NCBI RefSeq assembly: GCF_030549525.1
Contig: NZ_CP130831.1
Location: forward strand, 3,745,501-3,809,500
Length of the DNA: 64,000 bases
Direction: 5' to 3'
Origin: Stenotrophomonas sp. 704A1
GTDB taxonomy: Bacteria; Pseudomonadota; Gammaproteobacteria; Xanthomonadales; Xanthomonadaceae
A program made the position numbers and the translations under genes. Shown here piece by piece: positions 33,277 to 40,724 of the stretch. The notes beneath the pieces are model-generated. The model ran no database searches, was not told the DNA's origin, and was given only the letters and a program-made list of their open reading frames with translations. Each line of letters starts with the position of its first letter. Positions within the stretch are counted from its first letter, which is position 1.

Positions 33277-33309
33277 CGTAATCGACGATTCAATTACGCG
33301 CGTAATCGA
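33277..33309. promoter_or_regulatory. Candidate operator of the BlaI-like repressor
   Basis: The sequence CGTAATCGA occurs twice, at 33277-33285 and 33301-33309, and a perfect palindrome ATTACGCGCGTAAT lies at 33293-33306. The sites start 11 bases upstream of the repressor gene, between it and the divergent flavin reductase gene. They are TA-rich in an otherwise GC-rich area. Confidence 0.55.
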
Positions 33310-33384
33310 TCCCCCTGTCAAGCCCCTCGACTCCGGATTCATCGCCGCTGCGCCAACATCGGCCTCTCCCCCTGCGGACACCGC

Positions 33385-33942
33385 ATGAAACCGCTGCCCA
33401 AGAAGGAGTTTCCGGTCGAGCAGGCCCGCCGCTTCCTCGAACCCGGCCCGATCGTGCTGGTCAGCACGGCCTGGCGCGGCCAGCGCAACCTGATGACGAT
33501 GGGCTGGCACATGGTGATGGGCTTCTCGCCTTCGCTGGTCGCCACCTACCTGTGGAACGAGAACCACAGCCACGCGTTGGCCCTCGGCAGCCAGGAATGC
33601 GTGATCAATGTGCCGGGGGTGGAGCTGCTGGATACCGTGGTGGACATCGGCAACTGCAGCGGCCGCGACGTCGACAAGTTCGCCCGCTTCGGGCTCGATG
33701 CGCTGCCTGCGCGCGAGGTCGGCGCGCCGCTGGTCGGGCAATGCCATTCCTGCTTCGAGTGCCGCCTGTACGACGACAGCCAGGTAGCAGCGAGCAATCT
33801 GTTCATCTGGGAAATCGTGCGCGCCCATGTTGCGCCCCGGCCGAAACTGCCGCGCACGGTGCATTACCGGGGCGATGGGCAGTTCATGGTGTCCGGCGCG
33901 GAAGTCTCGCGTCGACGGCGGTTCAAGCCCGACATGCTGTAA
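33385..33942 (+). CDS. Flavin reductase-like FMN-binding protein
   Basis: 185 residues spanning a single split-barrel flavin reductase domain (PF01613-like). It begins MKPLPKKEFPVEQARRFLEPGPIVLVST and contains GWHMVMGFSPSLVATYLW and CVINVPGVELLDTVVDIG, which match the FMN-contacting strands and the helix after them. Two Cys in GQCHSCFECRLYDD could be redox-active or structural. The ATG at 33385 is chosen as the family-like start. It diverges from the BlaI-like repressor across 118 bases containing the candidate operator. The partner oxygenase, if any, is not in the window. Confidence 0.85.
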   Translation: MKPLPKKEFPVEQARRFLEPGPIVLVSTAWRGQRNLMTMGWHMVMGFSPSLVATYLWNENHSHALALGSQECVINVPGVELLDTVVDIGNCSGRDVDKFARFGLDALPAREVGAPLVGQCHSCFECRLYDDSQVAASNLFIWEIVRAHVAPRPKLPRTVHYRGDGQFMVSGAEVSRRRRFKPDML

Positions 33943-33975
33943 TGCCCGCACTCCCCAGACGCAGGATCTCCCCGG

Positions 33976-35928
33976 ATGACCGAACACCTCACCGACCTGG
34001 ACGCCGCCGTTGACTGGCTGTTCGCGCGCGTGGACGGGCCGTTGCGGATCGGTGCTCCGTTGGCCCTGGGCAAGCCGCACCGATTGCTCAACGCCCTGTA
34101 TGCGCGCGTCGCGCAGGATCCGTCGCGCCCTTTGCAGCTGTACACGGCACTGTCGTTGAACCCGCCACAGGCCCGCGGCACCGGCCTGGAAGCGCGCTTC
34201 ATGGCGCCCTTCGCGGCCCGCCATTTCGGCGAGGATTTCCCGCGCCTGGCGTATGCCGATGCGGTCGCGCGTGACGCGCTTCCGGCACACGTGCAGGTGG
34301 AGGAGTTCTACATGCAGTCCGGTGCGCTGCTCGGTTCGCGGCAGGCGCAATCCAGCTACACCAGCCTCAACTACACCCATGCCGCCGATGCAGTGGCCCA
34401 GCGCGCGCCGCAGGTGATCGTGCAGAAGGTGGCGATGCGTCCGGACGACCGGCGGCTGTCGTTGTCGTGCAACAACGACATCACCCAGGACACGCTGGAT
34501 GCCATGGCCGCGCGCGGCCTGCCGCGTCCGCTGCTGATCGCCGAGATCGACCCGCAGCTGCCTTACCTGGGCGGTTCGGCGACGGTGGATGTGTCCTTCT
34601 TCGATCTGGTCATCACCCCGCCGCCGCCGTATCCGGCGCTGTTCGCGCTGCCACGGCAGCTGGTGGCCGATGCCGACTATGCCATCGGCCTGTATGCCAG
34701 CACGCTGGTGCGCGACGGCGGCACGCTGCAGATCGGCATCGGCACCCTGGCCGATGCGCTCAGCCATGCGCTGGTACTGCGCCACACCGACAATGCACGC
34801 TACCGGCGCGTATTGAACGCACTGGACCCGCAGCTGGCCAGCCATCCGCTGGTGCAGGAGGTCGGTGGCCTGGACCCGTTCGAGATCGGCCTGTATGGCT
34901 GCAGCGAAATGCTCAACGAAGGCTTCCGCAGGCTGGTGCAGACCGGTGTGATCAAGCGCAAGGTGCATGACGACCTGGCGCTGATGCAGCGCATCGAGAA
35001 CGGCAGCACGCTGTCCATCGACCACGCCACGCTGGAGGCCGAAGGCGAATACCTGCACGGCGCCTTCTATCTGGGCTCCTCGGAATTCTACGAATGGCTG
35101 CGCACGCTGCCGGAGGACGCGTGCCGCGCGATCGGCATGCGCCGCATCAGCGAGATCAACCAGCTGTATGGCGGCAACGAGACATTGGAACGCCTGCAGC
35201 GGCGCCATGCGCGCTTCTTCAATTCCTGCATGATGGCCACCGCGCTGGGTGCCGCCGTATCCGATGCGCTGGAGGACGGGCGGGTGGTCTCCGGCGTGGG
35301 CGGCCAGTACAACTTCGTGGCGATGGCGCACGCGCTTCCGGAAGCGCGCAGCGTGCTGATGTTCCGCGCGGCGCGTGACGACAAGGGCCGGCGCGAATCG
35401 AACGTGCGCTGGAACTACGGCCACACCACCATCCCGCGCCATCTGCGTGACATCTATCTCAACGAATACGGCATCGCCGACCTGCGCGGGCTGACCGACG
35501 AAGACTGCGTGCATGCGATGGCTGCGATCACCGAAGCACCGTTCCAGGGCACTCTTCTGCAGCAGGCACACAGCGCGCGCAAACTGCTGGCCGCCACGGC
35601 GCCGGATCCGCAGCGCCAGCAGCGCAACACGCCGCAGGCGCTGGCCACCGCACTGGCGCCGTTCCGCGCCGATGGCACGTTGCCGGATTATCCGCTCGGC
35701 AGCGATTTCACCGATGCCGAACAGGTCCTGGTGAAGGCATTGGGCTGGCTGAAAGCCAACACACAGACGCGCGGCAGCAAGCTGCAGACCGTGTGGTCGG
35801 CACTGTGGCAGCCTGCCGGCGATGGCGATGCCGTGTACCTGCAGCGGATGGGTCTGCAGGCGCCGAAGGACTTCGCCGAACGCTTGAACGCGCGGCTGCT
35901 GCGGCTGGCACTGGCACGCACGGCCTGA
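33976..35928 (+). CDS. Acetyl-CoA hydrolase/transferase family protein, long form
   Basis: 650 residues, longer than the usual 430-510 of CoA-transferase family I proteins. The recognisable core covers about 230-560: LQIGIGTLADAL, an EIGLYGCSEMLNEGF region in the place of the glutamate loop, and SGVGGQYNFVAMAHAL, the glycine-rich CoA-binding segment of the C-terminal domain, then GHTTIPRHLRDIYLNEYGIADLRG. The N-terminal 200 residues are diverged, and the C-terminal 100 residues are an additional helical domain. The ATG at 33976 follows an AGGATC site. It could transfer or hydrolyse acyl-CoA; the substrate is open. It is 33 bases after the flavin reductase gene. Confidence 0.82.
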   Translation: MTEHLTDLDAAVDWLFARVDGPLRIGAPLALGKPHRLLNALYARVAQDPSRPLQLYTALSLNPPQARGTGLEARFMAPFAARHFGEDFPRLAYADAVARDALPAHVQVEEFYMQSGALLGSRQAQSSYTSLNYTHAADAVAQRAPQVIVQKVAMRPDDRRLSLSCNNDITQDTLDAMAARGLPRPLLIAEIDPQLPYLGGSATVDVSFFDLVITPPPPYPALFALPRQLVADADYAIGLYASTLVRDGGTLQIGIGTLADALSHALVLRHTDNARYRRVLNALDPQLASHPLVQEVGGLDPFEIGLYGCSEMLNEGFRRLVQTGVIKRKVHDDLALMQRIENGSTLSIDHATLEAEGEYLHGAFYLGSSEFYEWLRTLPEDACRAIGMRRISEINQLYGGNETLERLQRRHARFFNSCMMATALGAAVSDALEDGRVVSGVGGQYNFVAMAHALPEARSVLMFRAARDDKGRRESNVRWNYGHTTIPRHLRDIYLNEYGIADLRGLTDEDCVHAMAAITEAPFQGTLLQQAHSARKLLAATAPDPQRQQRNTPQALATALAPFRADGTLPDYPLGSDFTDAEQVLVKALGWLKANTQTRGSKLQTVWSALWQPAGDGDAVYLQRMGLQAPKDFAERLNARLLRLALARTA

Positions 35929-35965
35929 TCGCGCATCGCCGGTGCCCAGGCGCTGGCGTTCGCGT

Positions 35966-35997
35966 CCGGTGGCACAATCGTCAGCTGTCGCCACCGG
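35966..35997 (+). promoter_or_regulatory. Hairpin just before the GTG start of the small unknown gene
   Basis: Perfect 8-base arms CCGGTGGC and GCCACCGG enclose 16 bases. The 3' arm lies 8-16 bases before the GTG at 36006, where a ribosome site would be expected. A CACAAT -10-like hexamer lies in the loop. Confidence 0.3.
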
Positions 35998-36005
35998 AAC
36001 GCCGC

Positions 36006-36476
36006 GTGCACCACCATATTACCGCCATCAACCATCAGGGACGTTTTGCCAGCGCCGCGTGTCCGTGGCTCGCCGTTGATGGCGTACCGATCGAGGTGTG
36101 GCTGGCAACGCATCTGGGCCAGCCCGACCTTGAACTGCACGCCCTTTCGCTGGTCTGGCTGTCCGACGATGGCGAGGATGCGCTGGCCAATCGGCGCATC
36201 ATGCCCGCCGAGGACGGCACATCGACGCTGGTTCCGCTGCTGGTGTGCAGCTCCGATATGGACTTCGACTGCGCCGTACTGATGGCCGAACAGGTAGTGG
36301 ACGGCGATACCCTGCAGTGGCGCCGGTTTGGTCTCAGCGTCAGCGGCGGGCTGGAGGTGGGCGCATGCACCCGTTGGAACACGCACGTCAAACCGGTCAG
36401 TTTCGCGCTGGATGATTTCAAGCACGCGCTGGCCGAGCACAAGCGACTGCTCGATGAACGCATCGGCGCGTCATAG
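36006..36476 (+). CDS. Conserved-looking hypothetical protein, 156 aa
   Basis: Not recognised. The protein is soluble, mildly acidic and beta-rich in its first two thirds (for example ACPWLAVDGVPIEVWL and LHALSLVWLSDDGED), ending in a helical KHALAEHKRLLDER segment. No signal peptide or membrane helix is visible. The GTG at 36006 is proposed because it begins after the candidate promoter and gives an unbroken compact protein; no ATG lies in the first third. It is 38 bases upstream of the NADAR gene on the same strand and may be co-transcribed with it, which hints at an immunity or antitoxin-like partner role but does not prove it. Confidence 0.55.
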   Translation: MHHHITAINHQGRFASAACPWLAVDGVPIEVWLATHLGQPDLELHALSLVWLSDDGEDALANRRIMPAEDGTSTLVPLLVCSSDMDFDCAVLMAEQVVDGDTLQWRRFGLSVSGGLEVGACTRWNTHVKPVSFALDDFKHALAEHKRLLDERIGAS

Positions 36477-36502
36477 CACCCAAGCGGGCGCTGCCGCCGC
36501 GC

Positions 36503-36508
36503 TATGCT
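36503..36508 (+). promoter_or_regulatory. Candidate -10 for the NADAR gene, possibly leaderless
   Basis: TATGCT ends 6 bases before the ATG at 36515, and no Shine-Dalgarno sequence precedes the ATG. Confidence 0.35.
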
Positions 36509-36514
36509 GGTGCG

Positions 36515-37063
36515 ATGAACGACGATTCCCGATTCCTGCTCGACCTGCAACAACGCCAGGCCGCAGGCGAAGACCTGCGCTATCTGTGCTTCTGGGGCCA
36601 CCAGCCGCCGCGCAGCGGTGTGTCTGCTTCCTGTTTCAGCCAGTGGTATGACGCGGGCTTCGACATCGATGGCGTGCATTACCGCACCGCCGAACACTAC
36701 ATGATGGCCGGCAAGGCGCGCCTGTTTGGCGCCACCGACATGCTCGAAAAGATCCTTGCCAGTACCACGCCGGACAAGGTCAAAGCGTTCGGCCGCAGGA
36801 TCGAGGGCTTCGATGAGGCGCGCTGGGTACAGGCACGCTACGGCCTGGTGGTCGAAGGCAACAGGGCCAAATTCGCGCAGAACCCGGAATTGGGCGAGTT
36901 CCTGCGCGAAACCGGCGACCAGGTGCTGGTGGAAGCCAGCCCGGTGGATTTCATCTGGGGCATTGGACTGGCCCAGGACCACGCCGACGCACGCAATCCT
37001 GCGCAGTGGCGCGGATTGAACCTGCTGGGATTTGCGCTGATGGAGGTTCGCCAAGCGATGTAG
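36515..37063 (+). CDS. NADAR-family protein (YbiA-like N-glycosidase)
   Basis: 182 residues spanning one NADAR domain. Visible motifs are FWGHQPP near the N-terminus, FSQWYDAGFDIDGVHYRTAEHYMMAGKA (the family's Q-W...F-x-x-A-E-H-x-M-M-x-x-K-A pattern, with Glu as likely catalytic residue), ARYGLVVEGNRAKFAQNP and VDFIWGIGLA near the end. YbiA removes ribose-linked damage from riboflavin intermediates, and other members hydrolyse ADP-ribosyl-guanine from DNA; which applies here is unknown. The ATG at 36515 is immediately after a promoter-like hexamer. A bidirectional terminator follows. Confidence 0.88.
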   Translation: MNDDSRFLLDLQQRQAAGEDLRYLCFWGHQPPRSGVSASCFSQWYDAGFDIDGVHYRTAEHYMMAGKARLFGATDMLEKILASTTPDKVKAFGRRIEGFDEARWVQARYGLVVEGNRAKFAQNPELGEFLRETGDQVLVEASPVDFIWGIGLAQDHADARNPAQWRGLNLLGFALMEVRQAM

Positions 37064-37131
37064 TCACGGGTCCACGTGTGGCGTGGATCTGTTGACCGGC
37101 ATGCATCGCGCGTGACCGCAGATGCCCAAAG

Positions 37132-37158
37132 AAAAGGCCGGCGTGCGCCGGCCTTTCC
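37132..37158. terminator. Bidirectional rho-independent terminator
   Basis: AAAAGGCCGGC/GCCGGCCTTT hairpin between the convergent NADAR and transketolase genes, with A- and T-rich flanks that serve both directions. Confidence 0.8.
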
Positions 37159-37179
37159 TTCATCGCGCTGCGGTGCGGC

Positions 37180-39177
37180 TTACAGCGCCTTGGCCGCTTC
37201 CACCACGTGGGCGGCGGTGATGCCGAAGTGCTTGTACAGCTGGTCGGCCGGAGCCGAGGCACCGAAGGTGTCGATGCCGATCACCGCACCGTCCAGGCCG
37301 ACGAACTGGCGCCAGAAACCGGTGACGCCGGCTTCGACCGCCACGCGCTTGCGCACGGCATTCGGCAGCACCGATTCACGGTAGGCCGCATCCTGGCGCA
37401 GGAACACGTCGGTGGACGGCATCGAGACCACGCGGGTCTTCAGGCCGGCGGCATCCAGCTGGGCCTTGGCTTCGGTGGCCAGCGAGACTTCCGAACCGGT
37501 GGCGATCAGGATCACGTCCGGGGTACCGGCAGCGTCGGCCAGCACGTAGCCACCGCGCTCGATCTGCGCGATCTGCTCGGCGCTGCGCGGCTGGTGCGGC
37601 AGGTTCTGGCGGCTGAACACCAGGCAGCTCGGGCCGTCCTGGCGGGTGATCGCGGCCTTCCAGCTCACCGCCGACTCGACCGCATCGCACGGACGCCACA
37701 CGTCGTTGTTCGGGATGTAGCGCAGCGAGGCCAGGTGCTCCACCGGCTGGTGGGTCGGGCCATCTTCGCCCAGGCCGATCGAGTCGTGGGTGTAGACGTG
37801 GATGGCGTGGGCCGGGATCAGCGCGCTCATGCGCACGCCGTTGCGGGCGTAGTCGCTGAACACCAGGAAGGTGGCATCGAACGGAATGAAGCCACCGTGC
37901 AGGGCCAGGCCATTGGCAATGGCGGTCATGCCGAATTCGCGCACGCCGTAGTACACGTAGTTGGCGTTGGCGTCGTCGCTGGCGACCGATTTGCTGCCCT
38001 TCCACAGGGTCAGGTTGGAGTGGGCCAGATCGGCCGAGCCGCCGACGATTTCCGGCAGCAGCGGCGCGAAGGCTTCGATGGCCAGCTGCGAGGCCTTGCG
38101 CGAGGCGATCGTCGGGCCTTCCGCGGCGACCTGGGCGATGTAGGCATCGGCCTTGGCCACGAAGTCGGCCGGCAGTTCGCCGTGCGAACGGCGGGTCAGC
38201 TCGGCGGCTTCAGCCGGGTACTGCGCGGCGTACTTGTCGAACTGCTGTTCCCACTCGGCCTGGCGCAGGGTGCCGGTGCCACCGGCCCGCCAGCCGGCAT
38301 AGATCTCGTCCGGAATCTCGAACGGGCCGTAGTTCCAGTCCAGCGCCTTGCGGGTGGCTTCCAGCTCGTCCTTGCCCAGCGGGGCGCCGTGACTGGATTC
38401 CTTGCCGGCCTTGGCCGGCGAACCAAAACCGATCGTGGTGCGGCAGCAGATCAGGGTCGGCTTTTCGTCCTGCGCCAGGGCTGCTTCGATGCCGGCCTTG
38501 ATGCTCTCCGGATCGTGCCCGTCGACATCACGCACCACGTTCCAGCCGTAGGCTTCGAAGCGTTCCGGGGTATTGTCGGTGAACCAGCCCTCGACGTTGC
38601 CGTCGATGGAGATGTGGTTGTTGTCCCAGAAGCAGACCAGCTTGTGCAGGCCCCAGGTGCCGGCCAGCGAGGCCGCTTCATGCGATACGCCTTCCATCAG
38701 GCAGCCGTCGCCCATGAAGACCCAGGTGCGGTGATCGACGATGTCCAGTTCCGGACGGTTGAAGCGCTGTGCCAGCAGCTTCTCGGCCAGGGCGAAACCG
38801 ACCGCGTTGGCGAAACCCTGACCCAGCGGGCCGGTGGTGGTTTCCACGCCCGGGGTCTCATGACGCTCCGGATGGCCGGCGGTGTGGCTGCCGAGCTGGC
38901 GGAACAGCTTCAGCTGCTCGATCGGCAGATCGTAGCCACTCAGGTGCAGCAGCGCGTACTGCAGCATCGAACCGTGGCCGTTGGACAGCACGAAGCGGTC
39001 ACGGTTGAACCACTGCGGGTTGTTCGGGTTGTGGCGGAGATAGTCGTTCCAGAGGACTTCGGCAATGTCGGCCATGCCCATGGGCATGCCGGGGTGGCCG
39101 GACTTTGCGGTTTCAACCGCATCGGCGGCAAGGAAGCGGATGGCGTTGGCCAACTGGCGACGGGTAGGCTGCGTCAT
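37180..39177 (-). CDS. tkt: Transketolase
   Basis: Thiamine diphosphate enzyme moving two-carbon units between ketoses and aldoses in the pentose phosphate pathway; 665 residues, normal length. Features are [19 protein letters not shown] at the start, [16 protein letters not shown], the ThDP/Mg2+ motif [20 protein letters not shown]...CFWDNN, the activating Glu in [22 protein letters not shown], and [19 protein letters not shown] with conserved catalytic His residues. The ATG at 39177 gives [17 protein letters not shown]. It stands between convergent NADAR and the same-strand symporter gene and has its own terminator. Confidence 0.97.
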   Translation of the reverse strand: MTQPTRRQLANAIRFLAADAVETAKSGHPGMPMGMADIAEVLWNDYLRHNPNNPQWFNRDRFVLSNGHGSMLQYALLHLSGYDLPIEQLKLFRQLGSHTAGHPERHETPGVETTTGPLGQGFANAVGFALAEKLLAQRFNRPELDIVDHRTWVFMGDGCLMEGVSHEAASLAGTWGLHKLVCFWDNNHISIDGNVEGWFTDNTPERFEAYGWNVVRDVDGHDPESIKAGIEAALAQDEKPTLICCRTTIGFGSPAKAGKESSHGAPLGKDELEATRKALDWNYGPFEIPDEIYAGWRAGGTGTLRQAEWEQQFDKYAAQYPAEAAELTRRSHGELPADFVAKADAYIAQVAAEGPTIASRKASQLAIEAFAPLLPEIVGGSADLAHSNLTLWKGSKSVASDDANANYVYYGVREFGMTAIANGLALHGGFIPFDATFLVFSDYARNGVRMSALIPAHAIHVYTHDSIGLGEDGPTHQPVEHLASLRYIPNNDVWRPCDAVESAVSWKAAITRQDGPSCLVFSRQNLPHQPRSAEQIAQIERGGYVLADAAGTPDVILIATGSEVSLATEAKAQLDAAGLKTRVVSMPSTDVFLRQDAAYRESVLPNAVRKRVAVEAGVTGFWRQFVGLDGAVIGIDTFGASAPADQLYKHFGITAAHVVEAAKAL

Positions 39178-39270
39178 GGTTCTGTCGGAATCGGGAGGCG
39201 GCCGCGGAACTGCGGGCGCACCATTGTCCCACAGACGCCCGGCAGGGTCAGGTCAACGCCGTCCAGAAAC

Positions 39271-39314
39271 GGAAAAGGGCCGGTCCCTTTCCCGCGGGAA
39301 AGGGATCCGGCCCC
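39271..39314 (-). terminator. Rho-independent terminator after the dicarboxylate symporter
   Basis: A long, almost perfect minus-strand hairpin (GGGGCCGG... with ...CCGGCCC, 17 or more pairs including CCCTTTCCCGCGGGAAAGGG) followed by TTTTCC. It separates the symporter from tkt. Confidence 0.85.
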
Positions 39315-39332
39315 GTCCAGTGGCTGCCGGGG

Positions 39333-40667
39333 TCAGCGCTCGACGCGGGCGGCAGCGGCGGCCGCCTCGGCCGGGGTATCCGGGGCCTCGCCCTTGGCCA
39401 CCAGGGTGGTCAGGGCCAGGTCGCCGGTCACGTTCAGCGCGGTGCGGCACATGTCCAGGAAGTGGTTCACGCCCAGGATCAGGCCGATGCCGAGCGGGTT
39501 GACGCCGACCATCGCGCAGATCATCGCCACCACCGGCAGCGAGCCGGACGGCACGCCCGCGGTACCGATGCCACCGAGGATGCAGACCGCCATCACCATG
39601 ATCTGCTGGCCGATGGACAGGTCCACGCCGAAGAACTGGGCCAGGAAGATCACCGTCACGCCCTCGAACAGCGCGGTGCCGTTCTGGTTTGCGGTAGCCC
39701 CCACGGTCAGCACGAAGCGCGACACGCGCTGCGGCAGCCCCATCTGGTCGGCCACGCGCAACGCGGTCGGCAGGGTGGCATTGCTGGACGCGGTGGAGAA
39801 GGCCATCACCGTCGCCTCCTGGGTATCGCGGAAGAACGACAGCGGCGATCGACCGGACAGCCACACCGCGGTGCCGTAGGTCACCACCATGTGCAGGCCC
39901 AGCGCCAGCACCACCACGCCCACATAGGCACCCAGGCGGATGATCAGGTCGAAACCGAACAGCGCGGCCAGGTTGAACATGAAGCAGGCCACCGCATACG
40001 GGGCCAGGCGGATGACCAGATTGATCAGGGTCATCGAGATCTCGAACACGCCCTCGATCGCGCGGCGCAGCGGCGCCACCTTGGCTTCATCGGTCAGCAC
40101 CATGCCGATGCCGAACATCAAGGCGAAGAACATCAGCGACAGGATCGCACCGTTGTCCGATGCCGCCTGCAGCACGTTGCTCGGCACGATCGACAGCAGC
40201 ATGTCCATGCCCTTCGGCGTGCCATGGATGCCCGCCACGATCTCCTTGCTGCGTTCGGCATTCTCCGAAAGCATCAAGGCGGCCACCTGCGGATCGACGC
40301 CCGCACCCGGCTTGAGCAGGTTGACCAGCACCAGGCCGATGCCCACTGCGATACCCGACAGCAGCACGGTGTAGGCCAGGGTCTTCCAGCCGATGCGGCC
40401 CAGGGCGCGGATGTCGCCCATCTCGGACACACCCATGATCAGCGCCGAGAAGATCAGCGGCACGATCAGCATGAAGATCAGATTGAGGAACAGGCCCGAC
40501 GCCGGGGTGGTGATGTAGTCCATGACCCACTTGGCACCGGCCTGCAGACCTTCGACGCTGCCACCCAGGGCGTGCACGGTCAGTCCCAGGACCAGGCCGA
40601 TCGCGAAGCCGATGCCCATCTTCCAATGCAGGGGCAACTTCTTCCTGTCGGCAGCAGCTGCTGTCAT
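39333..40667 (-). CDS. Dicarboxylate/amino-acid:cation symporter (DAACS family)
   Basis: Inner-membrane carrier of 444 residues for C4-dicarboxylates or glutamate/aspartate. Motifs are NLIFMLIVPLIFSALIMGV, the serine-rich hairpin STASSNATLPTAL, the cation/substrate segment GATANQNGTALFEGVTVIF and the second hairpin GTAGVPSGSLPVVAM, then GVNHFLDMCRTALNVTGD. The C-terminus is a poly-Ala/acidic tail. The ATG at 40667 follows a GAGGA ribosome site. A promoter-like TAGAGT/TAGATT patch precedes it, so it is probably separate from the Bat operon. DctA versus GltP cannot be settled by eye. Confidence 0.93.
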   Translation of the reverse strand: MTAAAADRKKLPLHWKMGIGFAIGLVLGLTVHALGGSVEGLQAGAKWVMDYITTPASGLFLNLIFMLIVPLIFSALIMGVSEMGDIRALGRIGWKTLAYTVLLSGIAVGIGLVLVNLLKPGAGVDPQVAALMLSENAERSKEIVAGIHGTPKGMDMLLSIVPSNVLQAASDNGAILSLMFFALMFGIGMVLTDEAKVAPLRRAIEGVFEISMTLINLVIRLAPYAVACFMFNLAALFGFDLIIRLGAYVGVVVLALGLHMVVTYGTAVWLSGRSPLSFFRDTQEATVMAFSTASSNATLPTALRVADQMGLPQRVSRFVLTVGATANQNGTALFEGVTVIFLAQFFGVDLSIGQQIMVMAVCILGGIGTAGVPSGSLPVVAMICAMVGVNPLGIGLILGVNHFLDMCRTALNVTGDLALTTLVAKGEAPDTPAEAAAAAARVER

Positions 40668-40724
40668 ACGCGGGATTCCTCGAAAAATGAATCTACTCTA
40701 ACAAAGCGCGAAAGCCGCGCCGGT

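Noticed and set aside
33202..35994. 930-codon open frame on the minus strand
   Set aside because: Antisense to the acetyl-CoA hydrolase/transferase gene, with His/Arg/Gln-rich low-complexity translation. Same GC effect.
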